64,000 bases of DNA, taken from Microbacter margulisiae. Its GTDB lineage: Bacteria; Bacteroidota; Bacteroidia; Bacteroidales; Paludibacteraceae. Of this stretch, positions 1-8,280 are shown piece by piece. The stretch covers positions 1,674,001 through 1,738,000 of the forward strand of contig NZ_JACHYB010000001.1 of assembly GCF_014192515.1 (NCBI RefSeq). Direction: 5' to 3'. Each line of letters starts with the position of its first letter. Position 1 is the stretch's first letter. The notes below the pieces were generated by a model. The model ran no database searches, was not told where the DNA came from, and was given only the letters and a program-made list of their open reading frames with translations. The position numbers were made by a program, and so were the translations under genes.

Positions 1-126
1 CAACCTACCTTCAAGGCTCCCTTTGCCCAACCTTAACAAAACATCGACAGGGATCGGGTTGGGGTCGATAAACAAAATAAAATAACGCCGCGAAAACGGC
101 AATATAAACATTTAACAATTTAAATT

Positions 127-759
127 ATGTCGAAAGTTAATTCTTTCGCCTATGGCGAAATCTCAGGAAAGTTCGGCAACACCGTGGGTGCTGTCGACAA
201 AAAGGGTAACACAACTATGCGTGAATATCGAGCACCAAGTGATCCCAAAACAGAAAATCAGATGAGGCAAAGAAATCGGTTCAGTTTTGTGAATACAGAG
301 CTGAGCCTGATGAAACTGATGTTCAAACAAACCTATGTGGCTTGCAAAACAAAGGAAGAGTTGCGTAAAGCCGGATGGGGTGCTGTGAACAATGCCGTCA
401 GTGGTGATTATCCCGATTTTTCGGTCAATTACGAAAATCTGGTTATTGCAAGGGGATCATTACCCAAGTTGGAAAAGATTACCGTGACAACCACGGGGGA
501 TACTAAAGTGAATGCCACATGGGACACAACTCCATTTCTGGGGATTGATCCGGCAGATCAGGTAAAGTTTGTTTTCACCAACCCTGATTCGAAAATATGG
601 CATATGGCTGAAGAGGTTTCCAAACGGTCGGAGGGTGCCGTTGATATTCAGCTTCCGGTTGTGTGGACGGGCATCGAAGTGCATTGCTGGGCCTTTACGA
701 TGCGGTTGGATGGCAAAGCTACCTCCACCAGTCAATACATCAGTGCGCTGCAACTTTAA
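127..759 (+). CDS. DUF6266 family protein (unknown function)
   Basis: A 210-residue protein resembling the Bacteroidota DUF6266 family. The N-terminus carries the family-like GKFGNTVGAV segment (residues 14-23), followed by a basic stretch rich in Arg, Asn and Gln (about residues 42-51). The C-terminal half looks like a beta-sandwich (Fn3-like), with alternating hydrophobic and Thr/Ser-rich strands. No signal peptide or membrane segment is visible, so it is probably cytoplasmic. The gene appears monocistronic, with a strong hairpin terminator 30-70 bp downstream. Members are often found as scattered accessory genes of unknown role. The family call is from recognition of the N-terminal pattern, and no function is claimed. 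Confidence 0.7.
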   Translation: MSKVNSFAYGEISGKFGNTVGAVDKKGNTTMREYRAPSDPKTENQMRQRNRFSFVNTELSLMKLMFKQTYVACKTKEELRKAGWGAVNNAVSGDYPDFSVNYENLVIARGSLPKLEKITVTTTGDTKVNATWDTTPFLGIDPADQVKFVFTNPDSKIWHMAEEVSKRSEGAVDIQLPVVWTGIEVHCWAFTMRLDGKATSTSQYISALQL

Positions 760-792
760 TGCCCTGAACCAGGCTTCAATGCCCTTCTGATG

Positions 793-836
793 AAACTCCA
801 CCCACATGATATTGCGAGTATCGGGTGGAGTTTTTT
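793..836 (+). terminator. Rho-independent terminator after the DUF6266 gene
   Basis: An 11-bp stem (793-803 with 823-833, core ACTCCACCC/GGGTGGAGT) runs into a T tract (831-836), 34 bp after the stop codon at 759. The loop contains a small secondary stem. No other gene lies before 949. Confidence 0.8.
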
Positions 837-949
837 GTACTCTATAAACGTGAAGCACGAAACACGGCAAACCACTTTGCCCTGGGTCTGTAGCCACTCA
901 AGCTTCTCTCCTTACCCCCTTAGCTTCTGCTACTTTTTTATTCTGCTAC

Positions 950-1435
950 TCAATGGTTCGACCATTCACAGGTGTCAATCCAACGCCTTTCGGTGAAGAA
1001 TAATTTGCTGGCCTCTATATTCTCAACCAATTTTTCCGTCATTTCAATCACTTCCGGCACAAGATCATGAAGCCCTTTGGGAAGATATTCATGAGCAATC
1101 TGGTTACGCATATCCCGGATGGTTATCATCTGGTCGGCAGAATGGATAAGGTGCATTTTTTCACACATATTCATCATGTCGATAAAAGGAACGAATGATT
1201 CATGCAATAGCATCCAGCTCGTTCGCAGTATCTTTTGGGTAAACAGATCCGATGTCCTGTTAAACTTGGAAGTCAGGGAGTCAAACGATTCCTGTTCTTC
1301 AAATGAAAAAGCCGGTTTTAATCCGATCGCTTTACATTTTTCTACAGAAAGCAGTAACGTTTCAATCGACGTATTCAAAAATTGCCATTCTGTTTGGAGT
1401 AATTCGATCAATAAATCTTCCTGAGCTGGCTTCAT
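950..1435 (-). CDS. HEPN-domain protein, HepT-like (putative RNase toxin)
   Basis: A 161-residue all-helical protein with the RX4HXY signature R110-N-Q-I-A-H115-E-Y117. In the HepT branch of HEPN proteins this motif forms the RNase active site. Its start overlaps the stop of the upstream nucleotidyltransferase gene by 4 bp (ATGA), so the two are translationally coupled. In characterised HEPN/MNT pairs the MNT partner neutralises HepT by covalent nucleotidylation near the active-site Tyr. The retained Tyr117 fits that mechanism. The alternative reading is the older label of nucleotidyltransferase substrate-binding protein (HI0074-like). Toxin activity is inferred from the motif and the pairing. 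Confidence 0.75.
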   Translation of the reverse strand: MKPAQEDLLIELLQTEWQFLNTSIETLLLSVEKCKAIGLKPAFSFEEQESFDSLTSKFNRTSDLFTQKILRTSWMLLHESFVPFIDMMNMCEKMHLIHSADQMITIRDMRNQIAHEYLPKGLHDLVPEVIEMTEKLVENIEASKLFFTERRWIDTCEWSNH

Positions 1436-1719
1436 AATTCAATAGCATTAGGTTCTATCAATTGGCGGAATACAGATGCATCGTTATGAGTAAAATTCAC
1501 AAAATCAATTTTTTGCCATCCATACTGCTTATAAAAAGCAATACGGATGTCTCTAAATATTTTCTTATCAATTGGTTTTGAAGTCAATATCATCAGATCA
1601 ATGTCGCCTCCCAGGGCTTGATCCTGCGTACGCGATCCAAACAAAAAAAGCCTTGCGTCCGGAGCCTTTTCTCCGAATATCTGTTTCAGAAAGCTTATAA
1701 TATGATTATTTAATCGCAT
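1432..1719 (-). CDS. MNT-type nucleotidyltransferase (MntA-like antitoxin)
   Basis: A 95-residue minimal nucleotidyltransferase. It has Gly28-Ser29 followed by Asp39-X-Asp41 and a third acidic residue at Asp72, the metal and nucleotide site of the pol-beta/MNT superfamily. The GS-to-DXD spacer is 9 residues, against the usual 10. The ATG at 1719 is preferred over a start at 1779 because a TATCTTTG promoter element (1756-1763, minus strand) would put the RNA start near 1750. It is the first gene of the pair, with the HEPN gene overlapping by 4 bp. The presumed role is antitoxin by AMPylation or other nucleotidylation of HepT, as known for the family. Confidence 0.75.
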   Translation of the reverse strand: MRLNNHIISFLKQIFGEKAPDARLFLFGSRTQDQALGGDIDLMILTSKPIDKKIFRDIRIAFYKQYGWQKIDFVNFTHNDASVFRQLIEPNAIEL

Positions 1720-1755
1720 GGCAATACATGATAAAGCAAGTTTTGTATCTACCTG

Positions 1756-1763
1756 CAAAGATA
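1756..1763 (-). promoter_or_regulatory. Bacteroidota -7 element for the MNT/HEPN pair
   Basis: TATCTTTG on the minus strand matches the TAnnTTTG consensus. The predicted RNA start is about 30 nt before the ATG at 1719. No well-spaced -33 TTTG is evident. Confidence 0.55.
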
Positions 1764-1856
1764 TATGTTTTTTACACAATGTGAAAAAGAAAGCTTTAAT
1801 CTACTGCCTACTTTGCAGTTGCCATCTGCAGATTTTCTTTCATTGTCAACTGTCCA

Positions 1857-1887
1857 TTGAAAATGTCTCAATAAAAATATACCTTTG
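1857..1887 (+). promoter_or_regulatory. Promoter of the DUF4494-yggS-murF/alr operon
   Basis: A TTG (1857-1859, context CATTG), 20 bp, then TACCTTTG (1880-1887), matching the Bacteroidota -33/-7 layout. It lies about 85 bp upstream of the ATG at 1970. Confidence 0.6.
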
Positions 1888-1969
1888 TAGCAAGGTTTAT
1901 TGAAGGTGGTCAAAAATTCTACTGCCCAGGTTTAATGTAAATTAATTCATTGAAAAAAATAGCTATCTC

Positions 1970-2431
1970 ATGCACAACTGGTTTGAATGTAAAGTAAGAT
2001 ACGAAAAGACAGGAGAAGATGGTCTCCCCAAAAAAGTGACGGAACCCTATTTGGTAGATGCGCTCTCGTTTACCGAAGCCGAAGCACGAATCATTAAAGA
2101 GATAACTCCATTCGTTAGCGGAGAATTCACGGTGAGCAATATCCGCAGAGCACGCATCGCTGAGCTCTTTGACAATCCGAGTGGCGACAAATGGTACCGG
2201 AGCAAGGTCAATTTCATCTCGCTGGACGAAGAAAAGGGGGTTGAAAAAAAGACAGCATCGACAATGATGGTTCAGGCCGAAAACCTGAAAGATGCCCTGG
2301 CCCTGTTGATAGAAAAACTAAGTGCCACCCTCTCCGACTGGGAAGTGGTCTCTATTGCCGAAACGCCTATCATGGATGTTTATCCTTATGTACCTCAACC
2401 GGATGCAGCAACGAGTATTGAGCAGGAATAA
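1970..2431 (+). CDS. DUF4494 domain-containing protein
   Basis: A 153-residue soluble protein of the Bacteroidota-specific DUF4494 family. The N-terminal WFECKVRYEK segment and a central region with KWYRSKVNF are the recognisable parts. The Ala/Pro-rich acidic tail is dispensable-looking. No catalytic motif is evident. It is the first gene of a tight operon: the PLP-homeostasis gene starts 21 bp after its stop, and murF/alr follows. In other Bacteroidota this family is commonly found beside yggS-type genes, which suggests a housekeeping link, but no function is known. Confidence 0.8.
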   Translation: MHNWFECKVRYEKTGEDGLPKKVTEPYLVDALSFTEAEARIIKEITPFVSGEFTVSNIRRARIAELFDNPSGDKWYRSKVNFISLDEEKGVEKKTASTMMVQAENLKDALALLIEKLSATLSDWEVVSIAETPIMDVYPYVPQPDAATSIEQE

Positions 2432-2452
2432 CCTTTTTAATGAATAGTCAAT

Positions 2453-3130
2453 ATGTCTATTGCTGAAAATTATCACGCTCTGCAAGCCACTATTCCGGTA
2501 GATGTTATGCTCGTTGGAATCTCTAAATTCCACCCTGAAAGCGCTATTCTTGAAGCCTACGAAGCGGGTATAAGAACATTCGGGGAAAGTCGCGTACAGG
2601 AACTGGTTCAAAAACAGGCTGAACTCCCGAAAGATATCGAATGGCACTTTATAGGCCACCTGCAAAGCAATAAGATCAAAACCGTGCTGCCCCTTGTCAC
2701 GCTCATTCAAAGCATTGACTCCACGCATCTGATGGATGCTATTGAGAAAGAAGCTTTCAAACAGCAGCGCCCTGTCAACGGTTTGATACAGGTACACATT
2801 GCCCGTGAAGAGACAAAATTTGGATTCTCTATCGACGAAGCCCAGCAGTTTTTTCAATCGGAACAATTCCGCTCATTGCAATATCTCAGGATCATCGGAT
2901 TAATGGGTATGGCTACCTACACGGAAGATCAATCGGTGATACGGCAGGAATTTCGTTCGCTAAAAACTTTGTTTGACGAAATCAGGCAAATGTATTTCGT
3001 AGAAGAAAACAATTTCAATACGTTGTCTATGGGCATGACAGGCGATTACACGCTTGCCATCGAGGAAGGAAGTACGATGGTGCGTATCGGGACGGCTTTG
3101 TTTGGACTTCGTCCGTGCGCTATCCGTTGA
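2453..3130 (+). CDS. YggS/PROSC family pyridoxal-phosphate homeostasis protein
   Basis: A 225-residue single TIM-barrel protein of the YggS/PLPBP family, which binds PLP and buffers B6 vitamers without known catalytic activity. The PLP lysine is Lys25 in VGISKFHP. FGESRVQE (about residues 43-50), HFIGHLQSNK (about 65-74) and the phosphate-binding SMGMTGDY and IRIGTALFG-like segments near the C-terminus are all present. It lies between DUF4494 and the murF/alr fusion. The next start codon is 25 bp downstream, so the PLP carrier and a PLP enzyme (alanine racemase) are probably co-expressed. Confidence 0.93.
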   Translation: MSIAENYHALQATIPVDVMLVGISKFHPESAILEAYEAGIRTFGESRVQELVQKQAELPKDIEWHFIGHLQSNKIKTVLPLVTLIQSIDSTHLMDAIEKEAFKQQRPVNGLIQVHIAREETKFGFSIDEAQQFFQSEQFRSLQYLRIIGLMGMATYTEDQSVIRQEFRSLKTLFDEIRQMYFVEENNFNTLSMGMTGDYTLAIEEGSTMVRIGTALFGLRPCAIR

Positions 3131-3155
3131 ATCAGACTGTTTTTTATTTATTGTT

Positions 3156-5642
3156 ATGGATTACTCATTTTTTCATATTGCACAAATCCTTGGCGGCACA
3201 CCGTTAGTACGTCATGATACACTTATTACAAGGTTGTTGACTGACAGCCGCTCACTGGTTTACACCGACGAAACTCTTTTCTTTGCCTTGCGTTCGTCCA
3301 GCAATGACGGGCACCGTTATGTCCGCGATCTCTACCATCGTGGCGTGCGTAATTTTGTTGTCAGTGATTTTCTACCGGAATTTTCGGCACTAAAAGAGGC
3401 TAATTTTCTGACTGTTCCTGACACACTGGTAGCTTTGCAGCAATTGGCGGCTTTCCATCGTAACCATTTTGCATTGCCAGTGGTAGGCATTACCGGAAGC
3501 AACGGGAAAACCATTGTCAAGGAATGGCTGTCGCAACTCCTGCATATCGATTACAACACGGTGCGCTCCCCCAGAAGCTATAACTCCCAGATCGGAGTCC
3601 CATTGTCGGTATGGCAACTCAACGAACAACATACATTGGCGTTGTTTGAAGCCGGCATTTCCCAAAAAGGCGAAATAGAACGTCTCGAACATATCATTCG
3701 TCCCACCATAGGCATATTGACTAATATCGGACAAGCTCATCAGGAAAATTTCAATTCGCTGATTGAAAAATGTCAGGAAAAACTGCAACTGTTTACTAAT
3801 AGCGAATGGCTTATTTCCTGTAAAGATCAGAAGCTGGTGGAACAATGCATTGAAGAATCAGGACTCTCCTGTCATCGTTTCACATGGGGATACAGCGAAT
3901 CAGCCGATCTGCAAATCCAAAACATTGAGAAAGCAGGCAAAAGCACCTCCATCCGCTGTATACACAACGATCAAGCTTATCAATACACAATCCCGTTTAT
4001 TGATGATGCTTCCGTGGAAAACAGTATGCACTGCCTGGCAACATGGATTCTGCTCGAAGAAATAATGGGAGGAAAAAGAATTGTACCCGCCATATTGACA
4101 GGACGAATGAACAAACTGGAACCGGTTGCTATGCGCCTCGAAGTAAAGGAAGGACGCAATGGATGCCTCGTGATCAATGACAGCTACAATGCCGACATCA
4201 ATTCGTTGAGCATTGCCTTGGACTTCTTACGCCGGCAGGCCAAAGATAAACAGATGGACAGAACACTCATTTTGTCGGATATTCTACAAAGCGGCGAAAA
4301 AAGTGAAATCTTATACACCCGCATTGCACAACTGGTAAAAGATAGTAATATACAACGGTTCATTGGCATTGGTGACGAAATTTCACAACACGCCTCCCGA
4401 TTTGACACTACCACAAGCTCTTTTTATGAAACAACAGAAGAATTTCTCCAGTCCGAAACATGGAAGAAATGGAAAAACGAAGTGATCCTCCTGAAAGGTT
4501 CACGAAAGTTTCATTTTGAATTTCTCTCCGAACAACTTGAAAGTGTAGCCCATCAAACTATACTTGAGGTCAATTTAGGAGCTTTGGTACACAATTTCAA
4601 CTATTTCCGGTCGAAACTACGCCCGGAGACACGCATCGTCAGCATGGTGAAGGCTTTTGCCTACGGCAGTGGAGCTGTGGAGGTGGCGCGTACCCTACAA
4701 CAACAACATTGTAACTATCTGGCTGTAGCTGTAGCAGATGAAGGGGTAGAACTACGCCGTGAAGGGATTACCATCCCGATCATGGTGATGAATCCCGAAG
4801 CCAATAGTTTCAACTTGTTATTCGAATACCAACTGGAACCGGAAATTTATAGCCTCAACCTATTGAATCTTTTTATCCGAAGCGCTTCACGCCAGGGAAT
4901 CACACACTACCCTATCCATGTAAAAATAGATAGTGGTATGCATCGCCTTGGCTTTGGAGAAACAGATCTTTCCGAACTGTTGTCCCTATTGTCAAGCAAC
5001 GATCATGTGCATGTGCAATCAGTATTTTCACATTTGGCCGGTGCTGACGAAACACGTTTTGACGATTTCACCCATCAACAGGCAGCGGTTTTCTCCAAAT
5101 GTGCAGAGCAAATCGAACAGGCGTGTGGTTATCCTGTCCTGAAACACATCCTGAACTCAGCGGGTATCGAACGTTTTTCTGAATATCAATTCGATATGGT
5201 AAGGCTTGGCATCGGGCATTATGGAATCAGCGCCATAAATTCTCCCGAAATCGAAAATGTATGTACTCTGAAAACAACAGTTCTACAGGTTCGTCATGTA
5301 AAAGCGGGAGAAACAGTAGGATATAGTCGCCGTGGAGTCCTTACACGTGATAGTGTCATTGCAGTGCTTCCTATTGGATATGCCGACGGGTATGACAGAC
5401 GCTTTGGCAATGGAGTCGGCAAAGTATGGATCAATGGAAAGACAGCTCCGGTGGTGGGTACCGTGTGTATGGATGTTACCATGATTGACGTCACTGGATT
5501 GGATGTCCACGAAGGAGATTCGGCTCTTATCTTCGGAGATCAGTTGCCTCTTGCTGAGGTTGCCGCATCCATAGGAACCATCTCATATGAAATACTGACC
5601 AATGTGTCAAGACGTGTAAAACGAGTCTATTTTCAGGAATAA
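3156..5642 (+). CDS. Bifunctional MurF (UDP-MurNAc-tripeptide:D-Ala-D-Ala ligase) / alanine racemase
   Basis: An 828-residue fusion typical of Bacteroidota. The N-terminal half (about 1-465) is a Mur ligase with the ATP loop GITGSNGKT at residues 111-119. It adds D-Ala-D-Ala to the UDP-MurNAc-tripeptide. The C-terminal half (about 470-828) is a fold-type III alanine racemase with PLP lysine Lys499 in MVKAFAYGSG, the downstream GYSRRG tyrosine region and the CMDVTMIDV segment. One polypeptide thus makes D-Ala and consumes the dipeptide made from it. The ATG at 3156 was chosen because an in-frame start at 3054 would run through the yggS coding region. It is the last gene of the operon. Confidence 0.95.
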   Translation: MDYSFFHIAQILGGTPLVRHDTLITRLLTDSRSLVYTDETLFFALRSSSNDGHRYVRDLYHRGVRNFVVSDFLPEFSALKEANFLTVPDTLVALQQLAAFHRNHFALPVVGITGSNGKTIVKEWLSQLLHIDYNTVRSPRSYNSQIGVPLSVWQLNEQHTLALFEAGISQKGEIERLEHIIRPTIGILTNIGQAHQENFNSLIEKCQEKLQLFTNSEWLISCKDQKLVEQCIEESGLSCHRFTWGYSESADLQIQNIEKAGKSTSIRCIHNDQAYQYTIPFIDDASVENSMHCLATWILLEEIMGGKRIVPAILTGRMNKLEPVAMRLEVKEGRNGCLVINDSYNADINSLSIALDFLRRQAKDKQMDRTLILSDILQSGEKSEILYTRIAQLVKDSNIQRFIGIGDEISQHASRFDTTTSSFYETTEEFLQSETWKKWKNEVILLKGSRKFHFEFLSEQLESVAHQTILEVNLGALVHNFNYFRSKLRPETRIVSMVKAFAYGSGAVEVARTLQQQHCNYLAVAVADEGVELRREGITIPIMVMNPEANSFNLLFEYQLEPEIYSLNLLNLFIRSASRQGITHYPIHVKIDSGMHRLGFGETDLSELLSLLSSNDHVHVQSVFSHLAGADETRFDDFTHQQAAVFSKCAEQIEQACGYPVLKHILNSAGIERFSEYQFDMVRLGIGHYGISAINSPEIENVCTLKTTVLQVRHVKAGETVGYSRRGVLTRDSVIAVLPIGYADGYDRRFGNGVGKVWINGKTAPVVGTVCMDVTMIDVTGLDVHEGDSALIFGDQLPLAEVAASIGTISYEILTNVSRRVKRVYFQE

Positions 5643-5719
5643 CAATAACAAACGTGCGCTACTCTTCAACAATACAGGTCGCGTTTCAGATGTTAGTAAG
5701 TTTGATTTTAATAAACAGC

Positions 5720-5748
5720 TATAACTCCCCGAAAAAATTGGAGTTATA
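5720..5748 (+). promoter_or_regulatory. Hairpin immediately before the UpxY-like gene
   Basis: A 9-bp inverted repeat (5720-5728 with 5740-5748, core ATAACTCC/GGAGTTAT) with an 11-nt A-rich loop. It ends 2 bp before an ATG at 5751. No good T tract follows, so it could be a weak terminator for murF/alr or a structure controlling translation of the next gene. Confidence 0.45.
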
Positions 5749-5771
5749 TCATGCAACTGCAGAAAACACCT

Positions 5772-6287
5772 ATGGCCACAAAGATAGATGAACCCCGCTG
5801 GTATGCCGTATATACGGCACCCAGAGCTGAAAAAAAAGTGAGCGAACGTTTTACAGAAGCGGACATAGAACATTATCTTGCTTTACAGACCGTAAAACGT
5901 CGATGGAGCGATCGTATTAAGGAAGTTATTGTTCCAGTCATTCACGGGTATATATTCGTGCATATACCTACTGCTGATTTTGCAAAAGTAACCAAAATAT
6001 ATGGCGCTATTGCGTTTGTCCGCAAGGACGGCAAGCCTGTCGCCATTCCGGACAGCCAGATGGAACGCTTCCGCATGATGGTGGAATATGCAGACGAGCT
6101 TGTCGAATTTAGTATGGAAAACTTTGAGCCAGGCGAAACCGTAAAAATTACCAAGGGGCCTTTGGCAGGTGTGATTGGAGAATTAGTTGATATCAAGGGA
6201 AAACATAAAGTAATGATTCGTCTCGATCAGTTTGGAGCCGCCCTGACTACCGTGCCTGCTTCCTTTGTCTCGAAAATCGACGAATAA
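5772..6287 (+). CDS. UpxY family transcription antiterminator (NusG paralogue)
   Basis: A 171-residue NusG-like protein with an NGN domain starting at the typical WYAVYTAPRAEKKV segment (near residue 10) and a C-terminal KOW domain (GETVKITKGPLAGVIGEL). UpxY proteins travel with RNA polymerase and suppress early termination in the capsule or exopolysaccharide operon they head. Here no polysaccharide operon follows: the next gene is convergent. It is therefore solitary or acts in trans. An upstream in-frame ATG at 5751 is possible, but the segment between the two is not conserved-looking. The core nusG is separate, at 50849-51394. Confidence 0.85.
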   Translation: MATKIDEPRWYAVYTAPRAEKKVSERFTEADIEHYLALQTVKRRWSDRIKEVIVPVIHGYIFVHIPTADFAKVTKIYGAIAFVRKDGKPVAIPDSQMERFRMMVEYADELVEFSMENFEPGETVKITKGPLAGVIGELVDIKGKHKVMIRLDQFGAALTTVPASFVSKIDE

Positions 6288-6332
6288 CAAACTAAGCTAT
6301 TCTTCTTTAACTTCCAGATAATGAATATTCAG

Positions 6333-7205
6333 CTATTCGGTTGAACGATTCAGAAACGCATTTTTATCCAGATAAATAGCAGGTTTTGGCATACCATACA
6401 CCTGTTGGCGTAAAAATGCCCCCATCGAACGGATATCGTCGAACTGCGCCAATTGTTCCGGAGCCACAATCTCCCCTATCCCGATGCGCGGATGTTTGTT
6501 TTTCTTGTTGAACATTTCATGCGCCATGCGTAACGTGCGGACACGCCAGTTAATCAGACCCAAGAAATAAAAAAACGGAGAATTACCATCAAAAAAACGA
6601 ACAGGTACGACAGGAACCTCTGCTTTCTGAATCAGTTTTAAAATGCTTTCCTGCCATTCACGATCAATAGCATGAAACTTTTTAAGACTAAAAAACGAAA
6701 CTCCTCCTGCAGGGAAAAATCCAACAGGATGTCCTTCTTTCAACCGCAACAAGGTTTCTTTCACCCCATTAAAGCTTGCGGAAGGATTCAGCGGATTATT
6801 CCCAATACGCGGTTTCACGGAAATAAAGTTATCATTCATAGCCTCAATCAGAGTAAGTATCTGATTAACCATGACTTTATAATCCGGACGGCTACTTGCT
6901 ATCAAATCAATAATCATGATGCCATCTAGCGCACCATAGGGATGGTTAGAGACGGTGATAAATGCCCCCTGAGGTAATTGTTGCAGCCGTTCTGCATTCC
7001 CTACTCGGTAATCTACCCCAAAATCTTTCAATAATCCGGACGTAAATGTAGCTCCTGAATGATCACAAGATCTCCCATAGGCCCAGTTTACTTTATCAAT
7101 AGCCAGAAAATGCATTAAAAAACGAGCCAAACCATGCCCCCATTTACCATTAAAAAGTGGAGATGCCTTCTCCAAATAATCTATATCAATTACCGTTCGC
7201 TTCAT
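6333..7205 (-). CDS. Lysophospholipid acyltransferase family protein (hemolysin-like)
   Basis: A 290-residue putative membrane-associated acyltransferase. The motif N87-H88-P-Y-G-A-L-D94 is the HX5D variant seen in hemolysin/OlsA-like acyltransferases. A second substrate motif, FFPAGGVS, follows about 70 residues later. It probably transfers an acyl chain from acyl-ACP or acyl-CoA to a lyso-lipid. It is the last gene of a minus-strand cluster with a flippase-like protein and a CDP-alcohol phosphatidyltransferase, consistent with phospholipid or aminolipid synthesis. The ATG at 7205 is used because the upstream alternative is a TTG. Confidence 0.8.
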   Translation of the reverse strand: MKRTVIDIDYLEKASPLFNGKWGHGLARFLMHFLAIDKVNWAYGRSCDHSGATFTSGLLKDFGVDYRVGNAERLQQLPQGAFITVSNHPYGALDGIMIIDLIASSRPDYKVMVNQILTLIEAMNDNFISVKPRIGNNPLNPSASFNGVKETLLRLKEGHPVGFFPAGGVSFFSLKKFHAIDREWQESILKLIQKAEVPVVPVRFFDGNSPFFYFLGLINWRVRTLRMAHEMFNKKNKHPRIGIGEIVAPEQLAQFDDIRSMGAFLRQQVYGMPKPAIYLDKNAFLNRSTE

Positions 7206-7234
7206 ACACAACCTCTTAAACCAATATCATTTTC

Positions 7235-8263
7235 TTACAACGTTTCCGGGGGCATCTGCCGAGAAGGCTTATGTGGATTTACCTTCATCAGTAAGATACC
7301 AATTCCAATCCAGATAAGTTCACGAACACGCATCACCAGACTCACATATATACCCAAACCAGCATGAAATCCAAGCGCTTTGAACGCCAACATAAACCCA
7401 CCTTCACGTGTCCCGATCTGCATTGGAGAAAAGAAAAGAATATTGGAAAACAAACTCATAAAGGAATATATCACAACAGATTGAATCACAGAAATAGATA
7501 AACTCAAAGGGCAAAGTATTACAAATACTTCCAATGAATTTCCAATGCGCGCTAATAACTCCAGACTCAAAGCTTTAAAAAATGCCCGACGTCGGGAACC
7601 ATACAAAAAGGAAATTTGTTTGTCAATATCTTGTAGCTGATGCTGATTCTTTTCCAGAAAAGGTACCCCCCACTTTTTCAAAAACGGGACGCGGGAAACC
7701 CATTGAAAGAACTGCAATGCCATCCCCTTGCGATACCCACGCCACAGAAAAAAAAGGATTACAATAAAAATGACAAAAAAGACCAGGAGAAAAATCTTAT
7801 CCATCATATGCATTGGCAAAAATAAAGCAGCAACCAGAATAGAAAGCAACCAAAAAATGCAATGCGCCGAAATATGTGTCATGGTATACAGTACCACAGA
7901 TGATGTAGCTTTTTCAACCCCTAGTAATGATTTGAATTCCATAACTTTATATGGATCTCCCCCGAAGAATCCCAACGGAGTCGCCGATTTCAAAGCGAAT
8001 CCACTCAATGTAATTTTCAATACATGCAAAAAGGGCACTTTGCGGTTTTCCGGTTTGTCATCCCGTATAATGGTATTAAAAGCTGTAGTATTGATGAGGT
8101 AGATAGGCAACCACATGCCAATGATAGCGAAAAACCACCAACCGGTTTTCCGAATATGCAAAATGATGGTATTAAATCCAATAGCCCAAGCCATCACAGC
8201 CAAAGCGATAAGACCAATAATAAAAAACAAATTACGAGCAAGATTGGGATGTCGTTTCTTCAT
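7235..8263 (-). CDS. AglD/MprF-type membrane protein (lysylphosphatidylglycerol synthase TM region)
   Basis: A 342-residue polytopic protein with about eight hydrophobic segments, a basic N-terminus, and the family-like GTREGGFMLAFKALG region (about residues 287-301). It belongs to the LPG_synthase_TM/UPF0104 family. In MprF this domain flips aminoacylated lipid, and other members are thought to move polyprenyl- or phospholipid intermediates. No soluble aminoacyl-transfer domain is attached. It lies between the CDP-alcohol phosphatidyltransferase (17-bp gap) and the acyltransferase (29-bp gap), which suggests transport of the lipid made by its neighbours. The ATG at 8263 is preferred over the TTG at 8284. 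Confidence 0.8.
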   Translation of the reverse strand: MKKRHPNLARNLFFIIGLIALAVMAWAIGFNTIILHIRKTGWWFFAIIGMWLPIYLINTTAFNTIIRDDKPENRKVPFLHVLKITLSGFALKSATPLGFFGGDPYKVMEFKSLLGVEKATSSVVLYTMTHISAHCIFWLLSILVAALFLPMHMMDKIFLLVFFVIFIVILFFLWRGYRKGMALQFFQWVSRVPFLKKWGVPFLEKNQHQLQDIDKQISFLYGSRRRAFFKALSLELLARIGNSLEVFVILCPLSLSISVIQSVVIYSFMSLFSNILFFSPMQIGTREGGFMLAFKALGFHAGLGIYVSLVMRVRELIWIGIGILLMKVNPHKPSRQMPPETL

Positions 8264-8280
8264 GCTGTTCAAACTATAGA

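Noticed and set aside
1-126. End of an upstream gene
   Set aside because: No open frame with coding character crosses into the window here. The stretch shows only short inverted words of uncertain meaning.
460-897. A minus-strand open frame opposite the DUF6266 gene
   Set aside because: It overlaps a recognised family member and the terminator, and the translation has no recognisable features.
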